DNA of 64,000 nt from the NCBI RefSeq assembly GCF_000719515.1, contig NZ_JOGR01000007.1:248001-312000 (forward strand), read 5' to 3'. The translations under genes were made by a program, and so were the position numbers. Origin of the DNA: Glycomyces sp. NRRL B-16210 (lineage in GTDB: Bacteria; Actinomycetota; Actinomycetes; Mycobacteriales; Micromonosporaceae). The notes beneath the pieces are model-generated. The model had not been told where the DNA came from, made no database searches, and saw nothing but the letters and a program-made list of their open reading frames with translations. Positions within the stretch are counted from its first letter, which is position 1. Each line of letters opens with the position of its first letter. Shown here piece after piece: positions 18,376-28,521 of the stretch.

Positions 18376-19806
18376 TCAGTCGGCGGCTGGCGGGCTGCCC
18401 GGATTGTACGCCGCGCTGCGTTCCGGAACGCCGAGCGCGGTGAGGAAGCTGCGAGCCCAGCGGCTCACATCGTGTTTGCGAAGGTACCGCCTCATTGCGC
18501 GCATCCGTTTCATCTTATCGTCGAGCGAGGCGTCGGCGGCTGTCACAAATCCGTCTTTCAAATCGGTCAAATCATGCGGATTCACCAGGAACGCTTGACG
18601 CAGATCGCCTGCGGCACCGGCGAACTCGCTCAGAACGAGGGCGCCGCGATTGTCGGTCTGGCTCGCCACGTACTCCTTTGCGACGAGGTTCATACCGTCC
18701 CTCAGCGGCGTGACGGCCATGATGTCGGCCGCCTGGTACAGCGCGGCGAGCTCGTACCGGTCGAAGGACTGGTGCAGGTAGTGGACGGCCGGGAGCCCGA
18801 CCTGACCGTACTCGCCGTTGATGCGCCCGACCTCGCGTTCGACCCGGTCCCTGAGGGTCTTGTACTGCTCGACCCTCTCGCGGCTGGGGGTCGCGACCTG
18901 CACCATGACGGCCTTGGGCACTTGCAGCCGGCCGTCTTCGAGCAGTTCGCGGAACGCCTTGAGGCGCTGCTCGATGCCCTTGGTGTAGTCGAGCCGGTCG
19001 ACGCCGAGGATGATCGTCTCCGGCTCGCCGAGTTCGGCGCGGATCTCCTTGGCCCGCTGGCGGACCCGTTCGGTGCCGGCGACCTCCTCGTTGGCGGCGG
19101 TGTCGATGGAGATGGGGAACGCGTCGGCGCGCACGAGCCGGTCGTCGACGGTGACGTAGTGCCCCCTCGGGCGGTAGCCGAGGAGGTGCCGGGTGAGCGC
19201 CAGGAAGTTCTGGGCCGCGAGCGGGCGCTGGAAGCCGACCAGGTCGGCGCCCAGGAGCCCCTTGAGCAGCTCCATGCGGTGCGGCAGCTGCATGAACAGC
19301 TCGACCGGCGGGAACGGGATGTGCAGGAAGAACCCGATCCGCAGGTCCGGGCGCCGCTCGCGGAGCATCCCGGGCACCAGTTGGAGCTGGTAGTCCTGGA
19401 CCCACACGACCGCGCCGGGCGCGGCCTCGCGGGCGCACACCTCGGCGAAGCGCTCGTTGACCTCGTAGTAGGACTTCCACCAGGACCGGCGGAAGACGCG
19501 CGGCTCGACCGCGTCGTGGTAGAGCGGCCACAGCGAGGCGTTCGAGAACCCCTCGTAGTAGCGCAGGACCTCGGTCTCGCTCAGTTCGACCGGCAGCAGC
19601 GTCACGCCGTCGGCCTCGAAGGGCTCGGGGGCCGCGCCGGCGGCGCCGGCCCAGCCGATCCACGTGCCCTGGTTCGCTTGAAGGACCGGTTCGAGGGCGG
19701 CAACGAGGCCGCCAGGGGATCGGCGCCAGGTTCTATTTCCCTCGTCGTCGACCACGGAGTCGACGGGGAGACGGTTGGCTACGACAATGAAGGATGCGTT
19801 GCTCAA
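18376..19806 (-). CDS. otsA: Trehalose-6-phosphate synthase
   Basis: 476 residues of a GT20 enzyme that joins a glucosyl donor (UDP- or GDP-glucose) to glucose-6-phosphate. The TTG at 19806 was chosen as start because an AAAGGAGGG Shine-Dalgarno lies eight bases upstream and homology begins immediately (ASFIVVANRLPVD). Conserved elements include the RSPGGL glycine-rich entry, VWVQDYQL, DRLDYTKGI and the TPLRDGMNLVAKEY donor-site motif near the C-terminus. It is the first gene of the leftward otsA-otsB/GH15-kinase unit and is divergent from ettA. Trehalose serves as an osmoprotectant and spore or hyphal reserve in actinobacteria. Confidence 0.96.
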   Translation of the reverse strand: MSNASFIVVANRLPVDSVVDDEGNRTWRRSPGGLVAALEPVLQANQGTWIGWAGAAGAAPEPFEADGVTLLPVELSETEVLRYYEGFSNASLWPLYHDAVEPRVFRRSWWKSYYEVNERFAEVCAREAAPGAVVWVQDYQLQLVPGMLRERRPDLRIGFFLHIPFPPVELFMQLPHRMELLKGLLGADLVGFQRPLAAQNFLALTRHLLGYRPRGHYVTVDDRLVRADAFPISIDTAANEEVAGTERVRQRAKEIRAELGEPETIILGVDRLDYTKGIEQRLKAFRELLEDGRLQVPKAVMVQVATPSRERVEQYKTLRDRVEREVGRINGEYGQVGLPAVHYLHQSFDRYELAALYQAADIMAVTPLRDGMNLVAKEYVASQTDNRGALVLSEFAGAAGDLRQAFLVNPHDLTDLKDGFVTAADASLDDKMKRMRAMRRYLRKHDVSRWARSFLTALGVPERSAAYNPGSPPAAD

Positions 19807-19968
19807 TTCGTATTCCCTCCTTTGCACAAGCCTAGCCGTGGAGCGTGACCGGTTGGTTGCGGTGACGTAGACGGCCGCGTGAAGGCCCGATCGACGCCCG
19901 CCGGAGGGGCTTGACATCATTGGTATCGGTCATTTCCGTACCGCTCGGTCGCAAAGCGAAGGATCATC

Positions 19969-21648
<1,680 letters not shown>

Positions 21649-21650
21649 CC

Positions 21651-22052
21651 GTGGCCCGCTTCTCAGTCGAGGTGGCCCTGCGCTGGTCGGACATGGACAC
21701 GTTCGGGCACGTGAACAACAACCAGTTCATGGTCCTGCTCGAAGAGGCGCGGGTGGCGATGATGTTCACGACCGCCGCGGAGGCCGGGCTCACCGGCTTC
21801 CGCGAAGGCGTCGTCGTCGCCCGCCACGAGGTCGACTACCTGCTGCCGGTCACCGTGCCCGCCCAGACCCGCGTCGACCTGTGGATCGACCGGATCGGCA
21901 ACGCCTCCTTCGACTTCGCGTACGAACTGACCGCGGACGACAAGCTCGCGCTGCGCGCGAGGTCGGTGATGGTCCCGTTCGACACCGGGACGCAGCGGCC
22001 CCGCCGCCTCACCGCCGAGGAACGCGCGTTCCTCCAGCAGTGGACCGACTGA
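21651..22052 (+). CDS. Acyl-CoA thioesterase (4HBT hot-dog fold)
   Basis: 133 residues, GTG start two bases after the ettA stop. The single hot-dog domain starts FSVEVALRWSDMDTFGHVNNNQF, where the D-x-D-x-x-G-H-V-N motif is the YbgC/4-hydroxybenzoyl-CoA thioesterase signature; the Asp in this motif is the usual catalytic residue. A second beta-strand block (VARHEVDYLLPV) completes the fold. Such enzymes hydrolyse short to medium acyl-CoAs. The tight spacing to ettA suggests one transcript, and this ettA-thioesterase pairing occurs in other actinobacteria (general recollection). Substrate unknown. Confidence 0.9.
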   Translation: MARFSVEVALRWSDMDTFGHVNNNQFMVLLEEARVAMMFTTAAEAGLTGFREGVVVARHEVDYLLPVTVPAQTRVDLWIDRIGNASFDFAYELTADDKLALRARSVMVPFDTGTQRPRRLTAEERAFLQQWTD

Positions 22053-22057
22053 CCGCG

Positions 22058-22630
22058 ATGGCGACCCTCACCGGCGACGCTGCGGCCTTCGCCGCGCGCG
22101 TCGCCCGGCTCGACCCCGACGCGCTCGTCCTCGCCCGCGAGAGACGCCTCTGGGCCGCCCTGCCCATCGGCGTCCTCGCCGTCCGCGAGGCCGCCGACGG
22201 CACCGCGCCCCCCGACGGGGTCTACCGGGCCGGCGACCTCGCCGCCGGCGAGGCCCTCGCCCGCGCGGGCGCCGCATGGCGCGGACGGCTCCCACAAGGA
22301 CCGTGGACCACCGTCGAGACCGTGCCCGTCGCCGACATCGCCGACCTCGACCGCAAGGCCGCCCAGGCCCTGCGCGAGCGGCGCGGCCAGGGCATCGGCG
22401 ACCGCCGCCTGCGCGACGCCCTGCTCGACCACGTGGCCCTGCGCGTCGCCTCCGAGACCGGTGACCGCCCGGTCGAGCACCTGGTCGAGCTGCGCCTGGT
22501 GACCGCCTTGTGCCGCATGGGATTCCTCGGCAAGGACCCCGTCCGGGTCCTCAAGGCGGGCCGCCGGATCGGCCTCGCCGCGACCTATGGCGCCGTCTGG
22601 GAACGCGACCGCGGCCTGCCACTGCTCTGA
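22058..22630 (+). CDS. Hypothetical actinobacterial protein (190 aa)
   Basis: The ATG at 22058 is five bases after the thioesterase stop; an in-frame GTG at 22040 overlapping the thioesterase end is an alternative. The protein is Ala/Arg/Asp-rich, soluble, and predicted mainly helical, with a mid-region Asp/Arg cluster (DIADLDRKAAQALRERRG) and a Leu/Val-rich C-terminal part. I see no catalytic signature. Codon use matches its neighbours and it ends an operon-like run with ettA and the thioesterase, so it is a genuine gene of unknown function. Confidence 0.7.
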   Translation: MATLTGDAAAFAARVARLDPDALVLARERRLWAALPIGVLAVREAADGTAPPDGVYRAGDLAAGEALARAGAAWRGRLPQGPWTTVETVPVADIADLDRKAAQALRERRGQGIGDRRLRDALLDHVALRVASETGDRPVEHLVELRLVTALCRMGFLGKDPVRVLKAGRRIGLAATYGAVWERDRGLPLL

Positions 22631-22972
22631 ACGTCCCCCGCCGGAGCCTTACGAGCACTACGCTTCTGACAGGAATCCGACGTTCAGGTGATGGGACGGC
22701 ACTTGCCGGCCCTTTACCTATGAAACCGGTGACAGTACCCCGCGCGTACCTGCGAACAAACGCTCTACAGCTCATACTTTTGGACAAGATTGGCTGACGG
22801 TTGTGCCATGTCGGTGCCGAGCCCTAGTCTGCTCACTGCAACGCGACGTAACTTGGCACTGCCCGGCGAAGCACAACCAATCACAATCAATGGTTCAGCC
22901 AGGCATGAATGCCAACGTATTACCCAAGCACTGCCAGTGATTCGCATTTTGGGTGGGAAGGCGGACGACACC
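22631..22972. other. 342-bp intergenic region, possible promoter only
   Basis: The base composition drops compared with the flanking genes. A weak promoter match, TTGTGC (22801-22806), 18 bp, TAGTCT (22825-22830), points rightward to the YbjN gene and would leave a leader of about 135 nt. I found no convincing hairpin terminator, small gene or repeat. The open frame upstream of the chosen YbjN start reads as non-coding. Confidence 0.35.
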
Positions 22973-23761
22973 ATGGCATGGTGGCGCAACAGAAAACGCG
23001 ACGCACACGACGAAGCGATCGCCGAGGCGATCGCGGAGACCGACAGCGAGCTCGGCGGATCCGCCGAGCGAGCGCACGCGCGCGGCAACCAGCCGAGCAC
23101 GGTCCCGAACCCGCGGACCGAGCGGCTCGACACCGCCCTCGACGGCGGCACGGGCGAGCACGAGGTGGAGATCGAGCTCGCCTCCCGCGAGCTGCGCCAC
23201 GAGCTGACCGCGGAGCAGCTCCTCCTCGGCCCCGAGGAAGAGCAGATCTCCGAGGTCGAGCGCTGGCACCTCATCAAGCAGGACCTCGCCGAGATCGACC
23301 CCGAGTTCGTTAACGACCTCGAGCAGATCGCGGCCGACGCCCGCGACGAGGCCGAGCCGCTCGGCGCCGAACGCATCGTCTCGGCCCTGAAGAACCTCGA
23401 CATCCGCTACCTCGTGGACGAGAACGGCGGCATCGTCGCCCTGTGGGAACGCCACATCGTCCAGGTCCGCGCCGAAGGCCCCGACGCCGACATCCTGGTG
23501 CTGCGCGCCCGCGCCTACCAGACCGTCCCCCGCGAGTGGGCCGAGCGCGGCTACGCCGCCATGAACGAATGGAACCGCACCCGCCGCTTCCTGAAGGCCT
23601 ACCTCGGCGAGCCGACCGACTCCGGCGCGCTCCCGGTCTTCGGCGAGATCCAGGTCCCCGTCCGCCCCGGCATCACCACCGCCCTCCTCGAAGAACTCAT
23701 CGACTGCGGCACCGCCATCTCCGGCACCTTCGTCGAATGGCTCGAAGGCGAACTGCTGTAA
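22973..23761 (+). CDS. YbjN domain-containing protein
   Basis: 262 residues from the ATG at 22973, with GGAAGG upstream; an in-frame extension to 22790 was rejected as it lacks coding character. The first ~100 residues are charged and disordered-looking (MAWWRNRKRDAHDEA start, then acidic runs). The C-terminal ~130 residues fit the YbjN/type III chaperone-like fold, with ALKNLDIRYLVDENGGIVALW, the ERGYAAMNEWNRTRRFLKAYL stretch and ELIDCGTAISGTFVEWLE. YbjN proteins are thought to be regulators or chaperones; actinobacterial ones are uncharacterised. It is a monocistronic unit followed by a strong terminator. Confidence 0.8.
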   Translation: MAWWRNRKRDAHDEAIAEAIAETDSELGGSAERAHARGNQPSTVPNPRTERLDTALDGGTGEHEVEIELASRELRHELTAEQLLLGPEEEQISEVERWHLIKQDLAEIDPEFVNDLEQIAADARDEAEPLGAERIVSALKNLDIRYLVDENGGIVALWERHIVQVRAEGPDADILVLRARAYQTVPREWAERGYAAMNEWNRTRRFLKAYLGEPTDSGALPVFGEIQVPVRPGITTALLEELIDCGTAISGTFVEWLEGELL

Positions 23762-23771
23762 GCGAACACGA

Positions 23772-23804
23772 TTGGGGGCGGGCCGCAATGCGGCCCGCCC
23801 CCAA
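23772..23804. terminator. Bidirectional terminator between YbjN and lipoprotein genes
   Basis: A perfect 15-bp stem, TTGGGGGCGGGCCGC (23772-23786) with 23790-23804, around an AAT loop. It sits 10 bp after the rightward YbjN stop and about 33 bp after the leftward lipoprotein stop, so it can serve both convergent genes. Confidence 0.85.
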
Positions 23805-23837
23805 ACACGTTCGCACCGCTGGGAGCGGCGACCGGGT

Positions 23838-24866
23838 TCAGTACACCCAGATGTACGAGTAGATGTAGAACGAGATCGGTTTGGTGTCCACCGGCGCGAC
23901 CAGCAGGTAGCCGACGTCGCCTTCAGCGGTGATCACGCACAGGAAGGTCATGCCCCATGCCATGGCCTCCTCGTCCAGCGACTCCGACCACTCGTCGGCG
24001 TCCTTGTCGAGGCAGTCGGAGGGCGCGGGGAAGTCAGCGGGATAGGTCGGTGTGTCGGTGATGCGGACCAGCGGGGAGTTTGGATCGCTGTCCTCGCCGA
24101 CATGCTTCGCCCAGGTGGCGACCTTCGTGCCGTTGATCGGAATCAGCATGTTGTGTGTGCCCGAAGCGAGCCGGTCGTAGCGGAGGTCCGGATAGATGCC
24201 CGACTGCTCCTGCTCCAGATCGATCTCGACATAGTCGCTCTGATCGTGGAAGTGCCACTCGTTGATCGCGATGCGGTTCTCGCGCAGCACCGGTTCGTCG
24301 GCGGCTCCGGCGTCGACGATCTCGAGCGTGGTGCCCGGCATCGCTTGAATCGTCGTGAGCGAGTGCTCCAAGGTCGTGCTGCTCGCTCCGTCCGAATAGA
24401 CGGTCAGTTTGCGCCCGGAATGAATCGTGAACGCCTCGCAGGCCTCCTCGTCGGGTTCGGCGTTGCAGACGATCAAGGTGGAGGTTCCGTGTTCGGTGAC
24501 GACCTTCTCATCGGTCCCGGACTTGAGGATCTGCTCGCTGCCGACCTCCACCGTGCCCAGGGAGCTGACGAACTGGTACGACGCCGACAGGCTGAATTGC
24601 CAGTTCGAGTCGATCGTGATGCTGAAGGGCAGTATCGGCGGTTGATACGAGATGTATCCGATCGGCGCCGTTCCACCCGAATTGACCTTCTCGCCTTCCG
24701 CGTTCGGGAAGGTCACCCCCTCGAATACCGTGTCCCAGCTGTTCGAGTATTCCGGATCGCGTTGCCGTTCGATGCCCCGCTCTTCCGACGACGGCGCGTT
24801 GCAGCCGGCCGCCAAGAGCAGCACCAGAATCGAGAACAATGGGAGACGGGTCGACGTTAGGGGCAT
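23838..24866 (-). CDS. Hypothetical lipoprotein (342 aa)
   Basis: The start at 24866 is set by GGAGG nine bases upstream and by the signal peptide that begins there. Residues 1-~22 form a lipoprotein signal: a short basic start, a Leu/Ile/Val core and the lipobox LAAGC. The mature part has no recognised domain; it is rich in Ser, Thr, Asp and Glu, with a Cys-containing section in the middle (LIVCNAEPDEEACE) and another pair nearer the C-terminus. The last residues (YIYSYIWVY) are unusually aromatic. It is anchored outside the membrane. Codon bias is weaker than in neighbours, with many A/T third positions. Function unknown. Confidence 0.75.
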   Translation of the reverse strand: MPLTSTRLPLFSILVLLLAAGCNAPSSEERGIERQRDPEYSNSWDTVFEGVTFPNAEGEKVNSGGTAPIGYISYQPPILPFSITIDSNWQFSLSASYQFVSSLGTVEVGSEQILKSGTDEKVVTEHGTSTLIVCNAEPDEEACEAFTIHSGRKLTVYSDGASSTTLEHSLTTIQAMPGTTLEIVDAGAADEPVLRENRIAINEWHFHDQSDYVEIDLEQEQSGIYPDLRYDRLASGTHNMLIPINGTKVATWAKHVGEDSDPNSPLVRITDTPTYPADFPAPSDCLDKDADEWSESLDEEAMAWGMTFLCVITAEGDVGYLLVAPVDTKPISFYIYSYIWVY

Positions 24867-25132
24867 TGACGACAACCTCCATGCAGAGCGCACCACTTGC
24901 GACAGCCGGTCCGACAGCGGGGAGTGCGAGTCGGACCGAACGTCAGTCCAGGCTAGCGCACCGCAGCACCTTGCAATATCGAGGTCTGTTCTCGGGCAAG
25001 GGTTGTGCGCAAAGCATGACCAATATGGATTTATGTGGAAAGGCGCTTTCGCGTCCCGGCACACCTGCTGTTTCAGGCGCCGCACCAATGGTGCCGCCTG
25101 ATTCGGGCATCGCGCATGTCGTGCTTCTCGGT

Positions 25133-25573
25133 TCAGGCGTTGCGCATGAAGTCCGCTGCCCGTTCCATGTACTCCCACATGGCCTTGTCGTACTCCTCGG
25201 GGAGTGCGACCTCGTCCATCGCGTGGCGCATGCACCGCAGCCACGCGTCCCTCTCGCGCACGCCGATCGTGAACGGCGCGTGGCGCATCCGCAGCCTCGG
25301 GTGGCCCCGCTCCTCCGAGTAGGTGTGCGGGCCGCCCCAGTACTGCTCCAGGAACATCTTCAGCCGGCGCGCCGCCGGAGCCAGATCCTCCTCGGGGTAC
25401 ATCGGCCGCATGATCGGATCGTCGGCGACCTGCGCGTAGAAGGCGGTCACGAGACGGTCGAAGGTCGCCTCGCCGCCCACGGCCTCGTAGAAGGTCGTGG
25501 GCACGGTCTGTCCCGTCGGGGCCGGCACTTTCGAAGTCATCGGCACGACGGCCCGGGGGCTGTCACTAGGCAT
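25133..25573 (-). CDS. glbO: Truncated haemoglobin, group II (GlbO)
   Basis: 146 residues from the ATG at 25573; a second ATG at 25540 is an alternative. The protein matches M. tuberculosis GlbO: FYEAVGGEATF at the entry, FYAQVADDPIMRPMYP, then RLKMFLEQYWGGPHTYSEERGHPRLRMRHAPF, which contains the distal-pocket Tyr and Trp residues and the proximal histidine. Trace: it is a haem protein that binds oxygen and is implicated in NO detoxification and redox protection. No ferredoxin or cytochrome gene is adjacent. The N-terminal extension beyond the GlbO core is short and hydrophilic. Confidence 0.93.
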   Translation of the reverse strand: MPSDSPRAVVPMTSKVPAPTGQTVPTTFYEAVGGEATFDRLVTAFYAQVADDPIMRPMYPEEDLAPAARRLKMFLEQYWGGPHTYSEERGHPRLRMRHAPFTIGVRERDAWLRCMRHAMDEVALPEEYDKAMWEYMERAADFMRNA

Positions 25574-25649
25574 CTCCCAATCGTGCCAACCCCGGCCCCC
25601 ACTGGGAAGCCGATCCGGCACGCGTCACACCGATTGGGCCGAACATCAC

Positions 25650-26651
25650 CTATGCCTCGCCGCCGTTCGCCTCCCGCGGCACGTAGATCCGGCCGTTCGC
25701 CGTCGGACTGGTGATCCCTCGCTCACGAAGCGCCTCGCTGATGCGCCGCCGCAGCTCCCGCTCGGCCGCCCACTGCATGTCCGAGGTCGTCTTGACGCCC
25801 ACGCGCAGCTTGATCTCGTCGATCGTCATGTCGACCGGCCCGGCGTACTCCGGCGCCTCCAGCACGTGCCGGCTCCACTCCTCGTCCTCGGCGAACGCAT
25901 TCGCCGCCGCCAGGATCGTCTCGCCGGCCTCGTCCACGTCCACGCTCGGCGACAGCGGCGTCTCCACCACCACGTACGCCCAGCTCTGGCTCGCGTTCCC
26001 GACCCGCAGGATCTGCCCGTTGCGCACGTACCACAGCCGCCCGTCCAGCGACCTGAGCGTCGTCACGCGCAGCCCCATGTCCACCACCGTGCCCGAGGCG
26101 TCGCCCACGTCGACGATGTCGCCGACCCCGTACTGGTCCTCCAGCAGGATGAAGATCCCCGCCAGGTAGTCCTGCACCAGGTTCTGCGCGCCGAAGCCGA
26201 TCGCGATGCCGGCGATCCCCGCGCTGGCCAGGATCGGGGCCAGGTTCACGTTGAAGACGCTGAGCACCAGCATGAACGCGATCGAGAAGATCGCGATGGT
26301 CGTCACGTGCTGGAGCACGCCGGTGAGGGTCTCGGCGCGTTTCGCCGAGCGGTTGCCGACGATCGAGTCGCGCCGGCTCGCGTGCGCGTTGAGCTTCTCG
26401 GCCAGCTCGGCGATCGGCTGCGGGCCCTTGACGACCGTGACGCGCATGATGATCTTGTCGATCGAGCGGTTGACCAGCCACCGCAGCACGAACGCCACCA
26501 GGACGATGAGCAGGATCTGTCCGATCGTGCCGAGGACCTGCCCGCCGGTCACGGCGAAGGCCTCGCTCTCGGTGATCCGCCACAGCAGCGAGCAGGTGCT
26601 CAGCCCTTCGCCGCAAGGGGATCCGTCCCCGGTGGCCGCAAGCAGTTCCAC
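25650..26651 (-). CDS. Small-conductance mechanosensitive channel (MscS family)
   Basis: 333 residues starting at a GTG at 26651 with AAGGAAG just upstream. The topology is a hydrophobic N-terminal helix, a second helix, and the pore-lining helix with the Gly/Ala-rich pattern (ILASAGIAGIAIGFGAQNLVQDYLAGIFILLEDQY) that is diagnostic of MscS. A cytoplasmic beta-domain follows (GDIVDVGDASGTVVDMGLRVTTLRS), then a C-terminal alpha/beta domain. MscS channels open on membrane tension and release osmolytes after hypo-osmotic shock. It is divergent from the HNH gene across ~200 bp. Confidence 0.94.
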   Translation of the reverse strand: MELLAATGDGSPCGEGLSTCSLLWRITESEAFAVTGGQVLGTIGQILLIVLVAFVLRWLVNRSIDKIIMRVTVVKGPQPIAELAEKLNAHASRRDSIVGNRSAKRAETLTGVLQHVTTIAIFSIAFMLVLSVFNVNLAPILASAGIAGIAIGFGAQNLVQDYLAGIFILLEDQYGVGDIVDVGDASGTVVDMGLRVTTLRSLDGRLWYVRNGQILRVGNASQSWAYVVVETPLSPSVDVDEAGETILAAANAFAEDEEWSRHVLEAPEYAGPVDMTIDEIKLRVGVKTTSDMQWAAERELRRRISEALRERGITSPTANGRIYVPREANGGEA

Positions 26652-26852
26652 GTTCTTCCTTCGCAGGGTCGTCGACGCCGACCGCGCCGGTGGTTCCTTC
26701 GGCGTCGACCTCAGGCGACCGCCCGATCCGGTGTCGCCCCCGGTTCGCACAGACGATATTCGCCCGTCACCGAAGATCCCACAGAACCAGGGTGCAATTT
26801 TCTGAGATTTAGGTCAAACTTGACGAGACCGATGGCTTGGAGGTACGTCACC

Positions 26853-27464
26853 GTGATAGGTCCTCGACATAGGAACACGCTCGACAGCGATGACCCCGCC
26901 CCAGGGACGCATCCGCATCTTTTCACGCATCCCGTCGGCACGCTGGGCTCGGCGCTCGTCCTGAACCAGAGTTACGAACCGCTGTGCGTGATACCGGTGA
27001 AACGAGCCGCAGTGCTGCTGCTCACTCGCAAAGCCGAAACCGTCACTCCTGGTGACGGTTTTCTGCGCTCTGAAACCATGCACATCCCGATCCCCTCGGT
27101 GGTCCGCCTCAACCGCTACGTCCCGATCCCCCGGCAGGTCGGCGCCAGTCCTTCGCGGCGCGGCGTGTTCACCCGGGACGACTGGCGCTGCGTCTACTGC
27201 AACGCGGCGGCCGAGACCATCGACCACGTGGTGCCCCGCTCGCGCGGCGGGACGCACACGTGGGACAACGTCGTCGCGGCGTGCGCCCCGTGCAATCACC
27301 GCAAGAGCGACAAGACCCTCGCCGAACTCGGCTGGCGCCTCCCGAGGGCTCCCAGGCCGCCCTCCGGCTGGCAGCTGCGCGGCTTCCGCGGGCAACGGCG
27401 CCCCGATCCCGCCTGGGAGGCCTGGCTTCCCCGCCACGGCCGCGAACGCGCCCGTCTCTCCTAG
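26853..27464 (+). CDS. HNH endonuclease family protein
   Basis: 203 residues from a GTG at 26853, chosen because GGAGG lies eight bases upstream; the frame stays open much further upstream but homology begins after ~30 residues. The central part holds a complete HNH/zinc module: CVYC, DHVVPRSRGG, DNVVAACAPCNHRK, where the two Cys pairs would bind zinc. Proteins of this layout (VLNQSYEPLCVIPVKRA N-terminus) are widespread single-copy chromosomal genes in actinobacteria and cyanobacteria rather than mobile nucleases. The biological role is unknown. It is unrelated in architecture to the DUF222-HNH gene at 52.3 kb. Confidence 0.9.
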   Translation: MIGPRHRNTLDSDDPAPGTHPHLFTHPVGTLGSALVLNQSYEPLCVIPVKRAAVLLLTRKAETVTPGDGFLRSETMHIPIPSVVRLNRYVPIPRQVGASPSRRGVFTRDDWRCVYCNAAAETIDHVVPRSRGGTHTWDNVVAACAPCNHRKSDKTLAELGWRLPRAPRPPSGWQLRGFRGQRRPDPAWEAWLPRHGRERARLS

Positions 27465-27733
27465 CCAAGACCGCCATCGGCCCGCAGGGCCCGTCGACCG
27501 CGCCGCAGCGTGACCGTTCCAAGTGGCCGGACGGCGGGCCCTGGCGCGTGCCCGGCGCCCGACGGCGTTCTCGCCGACCGCATCCGCCTACCGTGCTCCC
27601 GGTCGCACCCGGTAACCACCGGCGGCGATGTGAGGGGCGTAATTGGATTAGGCTGAAGGTTGGCCACGGCGCCCGATCGCCGTGGCGCCCGGCCGCGGCG
27701 CGGCCACCCTGTACCTGTCTTTAGGGGAGCAAC

Positions 27734-28000
27734 ATGACGTTCCAGGACCTGCTGATTCTCTTCGGCGCCCCGATCCTGGTTGTGGTCGCGGTCTTCGCCG
27801 TGGTCTTCCTGCGCCACCCGAGGCCGCAGTCCCGCTACCGCGCGGGTGAGCCCTACAACTTCAAGCCGGTCTGGTTCGTCTCCCGCAACGGCGCGGTGGC
27901 CGAGGCCTCCGGCGAGGCGCACGGCGCCGAGCTCGAATCCGGCGCGCACGGCGAGCCGGTCGCCAGTGGACCCAAGGGAGGCTCGCATGGCAAGTGGTAG
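27734..28000 (+). CDS. Small membrane protein, CtaJ-like
   Basis: 88 residues. One N-terminal transmembrane helix (LILFGAPILVVVAVFAVVFL) is followed by a hydrophilic tail containing RYRAGEPYNFKPVWF. That RYRxGxxxxxxPVW pattern matches small actinobacterial proteins annotated as aa3-type cytochrome oxidase subunit CtaJ; I am confident of the resemblance, less so of function. The tail then becomes Gly/Ala/His/Glu-rich. GGGGAG lies upstream of the ATG. The 3' end overlaps the start of the DUF5130 gene by 14 bp, so the two are translationally coupled. Confidence 0.6.
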   Translation: MTFQDLLILFGAPILVVVAVFAVVFLRHPRPQSRYRAGEPYNFKPVWFVSRNGAVAEASGEAHGAELESGAHGEPVASGPKGGSHGKW

Positions 28001-28469
28001 CGACATCGCGATCGTCGCGGGCAGCGACAGCGGCAAAACCGTCGCGGGCAGCGGCGTGATCGTCGAAGGCGTCGACAAGAGCCCCGAGGAGGTCCAGCCG
28101 GCCGTCCTCGAAGGCCCCTTCGACGTCAAGGAGCTCCTGCACCTCGACGAGGCCCTCGCCGTGGCCGAGCGCGACGGCGGCGGCCTGCACTACAGCGTCT
28201 TCGTCGGCCCGCTCTACGAGCCGGTGCGGGGCGCGGCCGAGGCCCTGCACGACCGCCTCGCCGACCCGGACCGCTCGGTCCTCATCGCCGTCTCGCCCGA
28301 GCAGCGGCGCCTGGAGGTCGTGACCGGCAGGCTCGCCCAGGAGAAGATCCCGGACCGCTCGGCGGCCCTCGTGGTCTTCTCGATGGAGGCCGCCTTCGGC
28401 GTCGGCCAGCTCGCCGGGGGCATCATCACCGGCCTGCGGATGCTCGCCGAGAAGGCGCGCAGCGCCTGA
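27987..28469 (+). CDS. DUF5130 family protein
   Basis: 160 residues; the ATG at 27987 has GGGAGG seven bases upstream and lies inside the 3' end of the previous gene. After a ~35-residue flexible N-terminus the fold resembles a TPM-like domain: LHYSVFVGPLYEPVRGAAEALHDRL, then VLIAVSPEQRRLEVVTG, and an amphipathic C-terminal helix with a Gly-rich stretch (GQLAGGIITGL). DUF5130 is an actinobacterial family without an established function; TPM-like domains are often linked to membrane protein quality control. The coupling to the small CtaJ-like membrane protein suggests a complex (inference). Confidence 0.82.
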   Translation: MASGSDIAIVAGSDSGKTVAGSGVIVEGVDKSPEEVQPAVLEGPFDVKELLHLDEALAVAERDGGGLHYSVFVGPLYEPVRGAAEALHDRLADPDRSVLIAVSPEQRRLEVVTGRLAQEKIPDRSAALVVFSMEAAFGVGQLAGGIITGLRMLAEKARSA

Positions 28470-28474
28470 GACCG

Positions 28475-28518
28475 ACACGTGAACGGCGGCCGGGAATTCC
28501 CGGCCGCCGTTCACGTGT
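28475..28518. terminator. Perfect 22-bp inverted repeat, bidirectional terminator
   Basis: ACACGTGAACGGCGGCCGGG continues to 28496 and is mirrored exactly by 28497-28518, with no loop, so the tip must open. It lies between the rightward DUF5130 gene and the leftward membrane-protein gene and is followed by T residues rightward. It is among the longest perfect stems in the window. Confidence 0.85.
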
Positions 28519-28521
28519 TTC

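Noticed and set aside
25497..26852. Upstream extension of the HNH protein frame
   Set aside because: The frame is open but overlaps glbO and mscS on the other strand; the GTG at 26853 has GGAGG at the right distance.
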